From: Thermoplasmata archaeon
GTDB lineage: Archaea > Thermoplasmatota > E2 > UBA202 > JdFR-43
DNA: 13,638 bases
Assembly (NCBI GenBank): GCA_021161135.1
Contig: JAGHBD010000029.1
Location: 1-13,638, forward strand
Direction of reading: 5' to 3'
The first letter of the stretch is position 1. Each line of letters opens with the position of its first letter. Positions 8,532 to 13,638 of this stretch are shown here, one piece after another. The notes beneath the pieces were generated by a model. It did no database searches. It worked only from the letters and a program-made list of their open reading frames with translations, and was not told where the DNA came from. Made by a program: the position numbers and the translations under genes.

Positions 8532-9743
8532 ATGAATAGGTTGCTTACAGAGGAGAAGGTTCATAATCCAAGCAGAAGGCTTGAATACGCATTCAAAAGG
8601 TTATACAAATCTTCTATTCTTGCTGAAAATAAAAAGCACATTGAAGATTTTGCTAAATCGTGTTTGGCTGAGGGAATCGGAAAGCTAAGAGTGGTGAAAT
8701 ACATCTATACTTTGATAAAAGTGGCGGAGATTCTGAATAAAGATTTCATGGAGGCGAGTAAGGAGGATATACAGCAGGTGGTTTATGAAATCGAAAATGC
8801 TAACTTCTCGGAATGGACCAAACACGATTATAGAGTAACGATAAAGAAGTTTTACAAGTGGCTTAAAGGAGATGGAGAGGAATATCCTCAGGAAGTAAAG
8901 TGGATAAAGGCTAGAAGAAATGGGCGGAATCACAAGCTGCCAGAGGAGCTGATAACTCCAGAGGAAGTAAAGGCGTTGGCTGAAGCTGCGGAAAATCCGA
9001 GAGATAGAGCCATGTTTCTAACATTGTATGAATCGGGAGCCAGAGTGGGAGAGCTTTTGAACATGAAGATAAAGCATGTTGTTTTCGATAAATACGGAGC
9101 CTTGGTTATGCTGGATGGAAAAACAGGAATGCGAAGGGTGAGGCTTGTTGCCAGCGTTCCAGCCATCTCAGCTTGGCTCGATGTGCATCCATTTAAAAAT
9201 AATCCTGAAGCTTGGTTGTGGTGCTCTCTCGCCACAAATTACTACGGAAAAAGGCTAACCTATGCATTGTTTGATAGAATCTTGAAGAAAACGGCGAGGA
9301 AAGCAGGGATAAAAAAGAAGGTGTATCCTCACTTATTCCGCCACTCCAGAGCTACGGAGTTGGCTAAGCGTTTAACTGAAGCACAGCTCTGCCAAGTAAT
9401 GGGGTGGGTTCAGGGGAGCAAGCAGGCAGCTACTTATGTGCATTTAAGCCAGAGAGATACAGATGAGGCAATACTAAGCATGTATGGATTGCTCGAAAAG
9501 AAGGAAGATGGCGAGGAAAGGCTGATGGCTGTGAAATGCCCGAGATGCAAGCAGGATAACTATCCAGGCTCGAGATTCTGCCGATACTGCGGAATGGCGT
9601 TGGATGTGAAGGCAGCGATGGAGGCGGAGGAAAGGGATAAGCAGGTTGGAGCGAGCCTTATTGAAGCGTTGAGGGACCCAGAAGTGGCAAGAAGGTTAAT
9701 AGAAACATTAGAGAGCATCGTGAGGGAAAGAGGGTTGGGCTAA
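8532..9743 (+). CDS. Tyrosine recombinase (integrase) with C-terminal zinc ribbon
   Basis: Site-specific recombinase expected to integrate and excise the element at tRNA-Thr; 403 aa from the ATG (a GTG one codon upstream is possible, but the TATA spacing favours the ATG). The N-terminal SAM-like core-binding domain spans about residues 15-115. The catalytic domain carries Arg171 in SGARVGELL, Lys197 in DGKTG, His267 and Arg270 in HLFRHSR, Trp292 in MGW where many relatives have His, and the nucleophile Tyr302 in TYVHLS. A C-terminal zinc ribbon follows: CPRC (Cys336/339) and CRYCG (Cys350/353), then a helical tail. All catalytic positions are present, so it should be active. Its stop codon overlaps that of the convergent 433-aa gene by 3 bp (9740-9742 against 9741-9743). 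Confidence 0.93.
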   Translation: MNRLLTEEKVHNPSRRLEYAFKRLYKSSILAENKKHIEDFAKSCLAEGIGKLRVVKYIYTLIKVAEILNKDFMEASKEDIQQVVYEIENANFSEWTKHDYRVTIKKFYKWLKGDGEEYPQEVKWIKARRNGRNHKLPEELITPEEVKALAEAAENPRDRAMFLTLYESGARVGELLNMKIKHVVFDKYGALVMLDGKTGMRRVRLVASVPAISAWLDVHPFKNNPEAWLWCSLATNYYGKRLTYALFDRILKKTARKAGIKKKVYPHLFRHSRATELAKRLTEAQLCQVMGWVQGSKQAATYVHLSQRDTDEAILSMYGLLEKKEDGEERLMAVKCPRCKQDNYPGSRFCRYCGMALDVKAAMEAEERDKQVGASLIEALRDPEVARRLIETLESIVRERGLG

Positions 9744-11041
9744 TATATTGCCTCTGCTCCATCCTCTTCCTCTTTGAAGTGCCTCTCTCCAAGAATATAT
9801 TCTGCCGCCAGCAACGCCTTTTCAGGGTGAGGAAGTTTCTCCGCCTCTCTATAAATTTCGATATCATCGAATTCCTTTAATTTTTCATAATGCCTCATAA
9901 AGATTCTATCCTTTTCATTTTTCCATACTTCATTTATTCCCTTATAACATACAATTTGAATCCACATCGGGATGGTGCATGATTCTTTAGCCAAGGAGCA
10001 TACTTTTTCCTTATGATGCTTTACTATCTTCCACAATAAATCCACTTCTTTTTTGGGAAATTCTTTTAAGGGTTTGTAGAACTCATGTTCTATCAACCTT
10101 AGATGCTCTATCGTTATAGATGCCGTAACATAATGCAACACTAAGGCATACTTCCATATTTTATTCAGAAACGGGCTCAAATGGAAAAATTTGATTAATT
10201 TGCCATATCTTCTTTCAAATAAATCTTCAAATAATTCATAGCTTCTTTTAATATCATAAACGGATGTGTTTAACGCAGCGTTTATTATCGATTCTATAGT
10301 TACAAAGGGATACGAATCTCTAAATGAAGGAACGGAAAGGATAGCTACTTCGTTGCTCTTATCCCACACATCAACGATGCGATACTTGGATGAGATTTTT
10401 TGCAGGATGCGAACGCTTTGGATAAAGTTTTCCATATCCCACGATATATTAAGATTCATTTCCTTGCTTATCTTAATGGCTTCTTTTGCTAATCTTTTCA
10501 TAAATGTTGCCAGCTTTTTAACATCTATTGTGTGATTATACAGGAATGTTTTATTCCACAAGTGCATGATTGAATAAACGAGGGCATCTCTCGGAAGGCA
10601 TTTTTCATTCTCATCCATAGCATGCTTTAGCTCCCTCAGCGAATCCACTCCATCGCTTAATTCCTCGATAATGAGTTTAACAAAGGTGGATGGATGCTTG
10701 AATCCATATAATAGGTGGATGTTGGAAGATTGCTCGGCGGAGTTTATGAAAACTGCTGCAGGCTGTTTGGATGAAATGTAATCGAAACTCAGCAATGGAT
10801 TTATCACTCTGGAAATCTCAGGTGAGAGAGCGTATTTTCCATCTTTTGTTTTTATTACTATGTTCTTTTCCATTAACTTTTTCAAACTCTCGGAGAGAAT
10901 TTTTTGGTTCATTTTTAATTCTCTCTTCATTAAATTGAATTTTGCCTCTCCCCTTTCAAACAAAAACCAAAAAATTTCCTCACATCTCTTTGAATTGATT
11001 CCCGTTATTTTTGAAAATGCTTTGCTCACGGGGGTAACCAT
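9740..11041 (-). CDS. 433-aa protein of unknown function with N-terminal winged helix
   Basis: Not recognised. Residues about 17-75 look like a winged-helix DNA-binding domain: helices around CEEIFWFLFER, LMKRELKMN and ILSESLKKLMEKN, then the wing NIVIKTKDGKYALS. The remaining ~350 residues are almost entirely helical, rich in Lys, Glu and aromatic residues, with no signal peptide, membrane segment, nucleotide-binding loop or obvious catalytic motif. It is the only leftward gene seen in the element, transcribed from the shared palindromic TATA box. The ATG at 11041 is 24.5 bp from that box, so the mRNA is leaderless, and codons 2-3 (GTTACC on the coding strand) lie in an operator half-site. 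It could be a repressor that controls the replication operon, a host-interaction factor or a defence/exclusion gene; context favours regulation but does not prove it. Confidence 0.8.
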   Translation of the reverse strand: MVTPVSKAFSKITGINSKRCEEIFWFLFERGEAKFNLMKRELKMNQKILSESLKKLMEKNIVIKTKDGKYALSPEISRVINPLLSFDYISSKQPAAVFINSAEQSSNIHLLYGFKHPSTFVKLIIEELSDGVDSLRELKHAMDENEKCLPRDALVYSIMHLWNKTFLYNHTIDVKKLATFMKRLAKEAIKISKEMNLNISWDMENFIQSVRILQKISSKYRIVDVWDKSNEVAILSVPSFRDSYPFVTIESIINAALNTSVYDIKRSYELFEDLFERRYGKLIKFFHLSPFLNKIWKYALVLHYVTASITIEHLRLIEHEFYKPLKEFPKKEVDLLWKIVKHHKEKVCSLAKESCTIPMWIQIVCYKGINEVWKNEKDRIFMRHYEKLKEFDDIEIYREAEKLPHPEKALLAAEYILGERHFKEEEDGAEAIY

Positions 11042-11059
11042 AGTTACCTATAAGGTAAC
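11033..11059. promoter_or_regulatory. Triple GGTAAC/GTTACC operator
   Basis: Three 6-bp half-sites in alternating orientation: GGTAAC (11033-11038), GTTACC (11043-11048) and GGTAAC (11054-11059), with starts 10 and 11 bp apart, about one helical turn. The right pair forms the perfect inverted repeat GTTACC-TATAA-GGTAAC. Together they cover the leftward start codon and probable transcription start, and abut the TATA box where the rightward promoter would have its BRE, so an occupant could repress both genes. Candidate binders are the 41-aa ribbon-helix-helix protein or the 433-aa winged-helix protein. Confidence 0.7.
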
Positions 11060-11060
11060 T

Positions 11061-11070
11061 TTTATATAAA
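11061..11070. promoter_or_regulatory. Bidirectional palindromic TATA box
   Basis: TTTATATAAA is a perfect 10-bp palindrome centred at 11065.5. The leftward ATG begins at 11041 and the rightward ATG at 11090, each exactly 24.5 bp from the centre, which is the leaderless spacing seen elsewhere in the window. One TBP site therefore appears able to serve both divergent genes. No second TATA-like site lies between the two starts. Confidence 0.7.
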
Positions 11071-11089
11071 GCTTGTGGCAGTTTCAACT

Positions 11090-11215
11090 ATGAAGCAAAT
11101 TTCCATATCGCTAACCCAAGGGCAATATAAGTTCCTAAAAGAGGAAAGTGAAAAATTAGGGATATCAAAAGCGGCTCTGCTTAGGATAGCACTTTCTAAG
11201 CTAATGGGGGGATGA
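11090..11215 (+). CDS. 41-aa ribbon-helix-helix (CopG/Arc-like) regulator
   Basis: A minimal ribbon-helix-helix DNA-binding protein. The beta strand MKQISISL has alternating polar residues (Lys2, Gln3, Ser5, Ser7) that would enter the major groove as a dimer ribbon. Helix A is TQGQYKFLKEESEKLG, a short turn GIS follows, and helix B is KAALLRIALSKLM. At 41 residues it is at the lower size limit of the family, as in plasmid copy-number repressors. It is the first gene of the rightward operon, with ATG 24.5 bp from the shared TATA box. Such proteins commonly autoregulate, and the adjacent GGTAAC half-sites spaced by a helical turn suit tetramer-like binding of two dimers. Short, but the pattern and position make it convincing. 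Confidence 0.8.
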   Translation: MKQISISLTQGQYKFLKEESEKLGISKAALLRIALSKLMGG

Positions 11216-11216
11216 G

Positions 11217-11339
11217 ATGAGGGAAGGCAACGATTATCACGAGAAAGCCATCGAGAGGGTTTTGCTGCTTTTAATGAAAATAAACGAGGGAAAAGGAAGG
11301 GAAAGATGCCCACGAAAGAAAAACCAGATGAGCATTTAA
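11217..11339 (+). CDS. Possible 40-aa protein between the RHH and helicase genes
   Basis: The ATG at 11217 follows the ribbon-helix-helix stop by one base, with GGGGGATGAG just upstream acting as a possible Shine-Dalgarno. The product starts MREGNDYHEKAIERVLLLLM, a predicted amphipathic helix, then a basic tail (KINEGKGRERCPRKKNQ). It overlaps the helicase start by 34 bp in another frame. No homology recognised. It may be a small basic accessory protein, or a translated spacer that couples the ribbon-helix-helix gene to the helicase gene. Confidence 0.45.
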   Translation: MREGNDYHEKAIERVLLLLMKINEGKGRERCPRKKNQMSI

Positions 11340-13135
11340 AATCATCGGGGGGCTATGAATTTAAATGTTTGCGGTGTGGCTATGCTGTCAAGCTAAATTA
11401 TTTCGGCAATGAATATGTGGGAAAATGCGAGGCGTGCGGGCAAACTACCATTTTTCAGAGAGTTAATATGGAATTTGAAAGAAGCCGCTACTTTGTTAAA
11501 GGGAAGTTCGTAGCTAAACTTCTTGCCGATGATGTTATGAGAAAGCACCGTTTTATAACTTTTGAAGACAGCGACGAAATATACTACTACAGCGATGGTA
11601 TATACAGAAAAGGGGGCGAATCCTTAATTAAGAAAATTTGTGAGGAGATACTGCAGGAAGAGGCAAATACAAGGAGAGTGAGTGAGGTTCTGAATCATGT
11701 AAGGCGTGCAACTTACATAAACGGGAGTGAAATCATGGATAATAATCCTAACTTTTTGTGCGTTGAGAACGGCATCTTAGACCTGAGCGGCATAAAGGAT
11801 GGCAAAGTAAAACTTTTGCCTCATAATCCCGACATGATCTTTTTGAGCAAAATCCCAGTGGTATATAATGAAAATCTTGATTGCACTAAGATTATGAAGT
11901 TTATTTATGAAATCGTAAGGGCGGATGATGTTTCAGTGCTGCAAGAGCTTACTGGCTATTGCTTGTGGAAAGCATATCCCATTCAGAAAGCGTTCGTCTT
12001 GCTTGGCGACGGCAGCAATGGAAAATCGACCTTTTTGCATCTTCTCGTTAAGTTGTTGGGGAAAGCTAATGTGTCATCCGTTCCCCTTCATGAAATTGTA
12101 AATAATAGGTTCGCAGCGGCAAACTTATATGGAAAGTTGGCAAATATATATGCGGATTTGCCTCCAGCCATCCTGAAGGACACGGCAAAATTCAAGGCTC
12201 TTACGGGAGGCGATTTAATCACCGCTGAATTCAAATTTCGTGATTCATTTCAATTTTATAACTATGCAAAACTACTATTTTCTGCCAACCGATTGCCAAT
12301 AACCTACGACGATTCTGATGCGTTCTTTCGCAGATGGGTTATTATAAATTTCCCTTATAAATTCGAGGGCAAAAATGCGGACCCCCATATACTGGAAAAG
12401 TTAGCCAAGCCCGAAGAGCTGTCGGGATTTCTGAATTGGGCTCTTGAAGGGCTGGCAAGATTGCTCAAAAATGGACAATTTTCACATTCAAAATCCACGG
12501 AGGAAATCAGGAGGCAATATATACTCGCCAGTGATCCTGTGCACGCTTTTGTTGATGAATGTTTAGTGCAAGATAGTGATGGAATAATTCCAAAAGAGTT
12601 GCTGTATGCTACATTTAAAGAATATTGCGATGAAAATAGTTTGCCAGTTTCCAGTAAGCATATCTTTTCACGAGACTTGTTAAAATTTATCACGGCAAGG
12701 GAGCAAAGACCAAAAATTGAAGGGAGGCAAGAGCGTTGCTGGGCTGGAATAAAGTTGAATGAGTATGGCATGCAATTCGTGCCCGAAGAATTAATCGAAA
12801 AATACAGAAGCATCATGGCTAAGGTGGCTACAGAATGGAACGATAAAGACAACTTATCCAACTTATCCAACTTTCTATATACTTTAAGTGGTGCAAATAG
12901 GTGTGATAATAAAATAAAAGAAAACATGGATATGTTGGCTAAGGCGGATATAGAATGGGCGGAAATGGTTCTGAAAGCAAGGCGAGGCATGCCACGGGAG
13001 TTTTTCATTAACCTCTTCATGGAAAAGCGGGGCGAAAATTACGATAAGGAAGAAATCGGCAAGCTATACGATGTGGTGGTTAAGAAATTGAAAGAGGAAG
13101 GCTACTGGAGAGCACAGGATGGTGATGCCCCATGA
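11306..13135 (+). CDS. Zinc-ribbon D5_N/SF3 helicase (P4-type replication protein C-terminal family)
   Basis: Probable replicative helicase of the element, 609 aa. Order of parts: zinc ribbon C21-x2-C24...C41-x2-C44; a D5_N-type region (about 90-225) with the typical NFLCVENGILDL and LQELTGYCLWK; SF3 helicase core with Walker A GDGSNGKST (234-242), Walker B around NIYADL (Asp284), B' motif ALTGGDLITAEFKF (298-311), motif C LLFSANRLP with sensor Asn328, and arginine finger Arg342/343 in FFRRW; a winged-helix region from DPVHAFVDECL (410) to about 490; then a low-complexity linker and a second C-terminal winged helix (about 555-605). No TOPRIM or archaeo-eukaryotic primase domain is present, although relatives are often fused to one. 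The ATG follows a purine-rich GGAAGGGAAAG. The stop overlaps the next ATG (ATGA). Confidence 0.93.
   Translation: MPTKEKPDEHLKSSGGYEFKCLRCGYAVKLNYFGNEYVGKCEACGQTTIFQRVNMEFERSRYFVKGKFVAKLLADDVMRKHRFITFEDSDEIYYYSDGIYRKGGESLIKKICEEILQEEANTRRVSEVLNHVRRATYINGSEIMDNNPNFLCVENGILDLSGIKDGKVKLLPHNPDMIFLSKIPVVYNENLDCTKIMKFIYEIVRADDVSVLQELTGYCLWKAYPIQKAFVLLGDGSNGKSTFLHLLVKLLGKANVSSVPLHEIVNNRFAAANLYGKLANIYADLPPAILKDTAKFKALTGGDLITAEFKFRDSFQFYNYAKLLFSANRLPITYDDSDAFFRRWVIINFPYKFEGKNADPHILEKLAKPEELSGFLNWALEGLARLLKNGQFSHSKSTEEIRRQYILASDPVHAFVDECLVQDSDGIIPKELLYATFKEYCDENSLPVSSKHIFSRDLLKFITAREQRPKIEGRQERCWAGIKLNEYGMQFVPEELIEKYRSIMAKVATEWNDKDNLSNLSNFLYTLSGANRCDNKIKENMDMLAKADIEWAEMVLKARRGMPREFFINLFMEKRGENYDKEEIGKLYDVVVKKLKEEGYWRAQDGDAP
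12851..12873 (+). repeat. In-frame 9-bp tandem repeat inside the helicase linker
   Basis: AACTTATCC occurs twice in tandem (12851-12859, 12860-12868), then a partial AACTT. It encodes the low-complexity stretch NLSNLSNF between the helicase core region and the C-terminal winged helix. It lies between two similar 21-bp segments (12818-12838 and 12938-12958, 18 of 21 identical, offset exactly 120 bp) encoding AKVATEW and AKADIEW. Confidence 0.6.
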
Positions 13136-13377
13136 GCTCCCCTTCCTCCCTCTCTCACGCTGCCATTTCCCTCCTCCGCCTTGTGAAAAGAAGGAAGTTC
13201 GCCACTCTGGAGGAGCTGCAACGCTTCAAGCTACACCACGGCGAGAAGAATCTCATCTCGCTCCTCATCATGAATGGCTTCTTAAGGCGGCAGGAGGATG
13301 GAGCATTTATCCTCACGGAGAAGGCTCTCCGCTTCCTTAATGAAATAGAAAATGAGGAGGTGAAAGAAAGTGTTTAA
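13132..13377 (+). CDS. 81-aa winged-helix protein
   Basis: A small probable DNA-binding protein. After a serine-rich start, the order is helix SHAAISLLRLVKRR, helix TLEELQRFKL, recognition-type helix EKNLISLLIMNGF and a wing LRRQEDGAFILTEKA, then a final helix LRFLNEIENEEV. This is the pattern of archaeal winged-helix regulators in the MarR/ArsR-like size range. The ATG overlaps the helicase stop as ATGA, so it is translationally coupled. The end overlaps the next gene by 8 bp. Possible roles are operon control or assistance to the helicase at an origin. There is no zinc motif or sensor domain, so the ligand or signal is unknown. Confidence 0.75.
   Translation: MSSPSSLSHAAISLLRLVKRRKFATLEELQRFKLHHGEKNLISLLIMNGFLRRQEDGAFILTEKALRFLNEIENEEVKESV
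13356..13363 (+). promoter_or_regulatory. Strong Shine-Dalgarno before the Hfq-like gene
   Basis: GGAGGTGA is followed by 6 nt and then GTG at 13370. It is the strongest ribosome-binding site in the window and decides the GTG start of the next gene. It lies within the coding sequence of the winged-helix protein, showing that downstream operon genes use Shine-Dalgarno initiation while lead genes are leaderless. Confidence 0.75.
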
Positions 13378-13624
13378 TGTGGAAAAAATTAGGAAAGAGG
13401 TTGAGGAGCTGCAGAGGGAAATGAATAGAAGCGAAAAGGAGGAGCAGGAGAGGAAGCAGCCTATATCAACGCTGCTGAATCAGGCGAGAGGAAAGGAAGT
13501 AAAGGTTGTATTGCTCGATGGCGAAATAATAAAGGGCAAGCTGAAGCGATTCTCGCTCTATGAGCTGCAAATAGATAATCGCCTCGTATGGAAGCATAGC
13601 ATAAAATATCTGGAGCTGCTATGA
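13370..13624 (+). CDS. 84-aa Hfq-like (Sm-fold) protein with N-terminal coiled coil
   Basis: Residues 1-30 are highly charged and helical (EKIRKEVEELQREM...), likely a coiled coil. Residues 31-84 resemble the Hfq Sm fold. LLNQARGKEVKVVLLDG aligns with the Hfq alpha-helix and first strand (E. coli has FLNALRRERVPVSIYLVNG). IIKGKLKRFSLYELQI matches the G-x-I-x-x-F-D-x-F Sm1 pattern. VWKHSIKYLEL matches the Hfq-specific Sm2 motif YKHAIS, with Lys75-His76 at the residues that form part of the RNA-binding rim. The identification is by eye; a generic archaeal Lsm is less likely because the KH motif is Hfq-type. The protein could bind element or host RNA. The GTG start is set by GGAGGTGA, and the end overlaps the next ATG (ATGA). 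Confidence 0.72.
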   Translation: MFNVEKIRKEVEELQREMNRSEKEEQERKQPISTLLNQARGKEVKVVLLDGEIIKGKLKRFSLYELQIDNRLVWKHSIKYLELL

Positions 13625-13638
13625 ACTCTCTCGTGATT
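13621..13638 (+). CDS. Start of a further operon gene (partial)
   Basis: An ATG overlaps the stop of the Hfq-like gene as ATGA and opens a frame reading MNSLVI to the window edge. Only six codons are visible, so the product is unknown. It is called because every junction downstream of the helicase gene has the same type of overlap. Confidence 0.4.

Larger units (their letters stand above)
8490..13638. mobile_element. Left part of an integrated archaeal plasmid or provirus at tRNA-Thr
   Basis: An integrase directly beside a tRNA gene, an SF3 replicative helicase, a ribbon-helix-helix protein, winged-helix proteins and tightly overlapping small genes form a typical integrated replicon. No capsid, terminase, partition or conjugation gene is visible in this part, so plasmid and virus cannot be told apart. 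The integrase gene is whole and lies outside the tRNA, so this is the pNOB8-like rather than the SSV-like (gene-splitting) arrangement. The element runs past the right edge. Confidence 0.75.

Noticed and set aside
8490..9743. SSV-type split integrase
   Set aside because: The integrase frame is whole, with N-terminal domain, all catalytic residues and zinc ribbon, and does not overlap the tRNA, so there is no sign of partition by integration.
12355..13020. 221-aa open frame on the minus strand opposite the helicase gene
   Set aside because: The plus-strand helicase is certain here, and the opposite frame has no promoter or domain pattern. It stays open because of codon composition.
13119..13340. 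73-aa frame overlapping the winged-helix gene in another phase
   Set aside because: The 81-aa frame has the ATGA overlap with the helicase stop and a clear winged-helix pattern. The alternative is proline/histidine-rich and patternless.
1..13638. CRISPR array, insertion sequence or rRNA
   Set aside because: No regularly spaced repeats, transposase or terminal inverted repeats were seen, and no rRNA sequence was recognised on either strand.

Overview
The window looks like an AT-rich euryarchaeal chromosome of the kind that carries a bacterial-type DNA gyrase (Thermoplasmata-like or a related lineage; the exact taxon cannot be fixed from this sequence). The archaeal signs are TATA-box promoters about 23-31 bp upstream of start codons with almost no leader, a tRNA gene with a bulge-helix-bulge intron and no encoded CCA, two proteins with archaeal-style lipobox signal peptides, and an SF3-helicase mobile element. 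Genes at the head of transcripts appear leaderless. Some genes inside operons use Shine-Dalgarno sequences or ATGA stop-start overlaps.

Left part (1-8321), host genes. On the minus strand a small eight-cysteine zinc-binding protein leads an operon with gyrB and gyrA (gyrA runs off the left edge). Next, also on the minus strand, is a secreted lipoprotein. A divergent promoter region then starts a plus-strand operon of pepD (M20 aminoacyl-histidine dipeptidase) and an exported CocE/NonD-type serine hydrolase, followed by a second small lipoprotein under its own promoter.

Centre (8371-8489): a tRNA-Thr(CGU) gene with a 47-nt canonical 37/38 intron.

Right part (8490-13638+): what looks like the left portion of an integrated plasmid or provirus next to that tRNA. 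It begins with an intact tyrosine integrase carrying a C-terminal zinc ribbon. A convergent 433-aa protein of unknown function with an N-terminal winged helix follows. A notable control region comes next: one perfectly palindromic TATA box lies exactly midway between two divergent start codons, beside three alternating GGTAAC/GTTACC half-sites spaced by one helical turn. The rightward operon encodes a 41-aa ribbon-helix-helix protein, a 40-aa ORF, a zinc-ribbon D5_N/SF3 helicase, an 81-aa winged-helix protein, an 84-aa protein with a coiled-coil N-terminus and an Hfq-like Sm fold, and the first codons of another gene. The genes are packed with ATGA or longer overlaps.

Inferred logic of the element: the integrase inserts it at tRNA-Thr, the SF3 helicase drives its replication, and the divergent promoter with its operator switches between the leftward 433-aa gene and the rightward replication operon. 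The 433-aa protein and the Hfq-like protein are the parts I cannot place in a described system. The right end of the element, and the repeat of the tRNA 3' end that would prove integration, lie outside the window.
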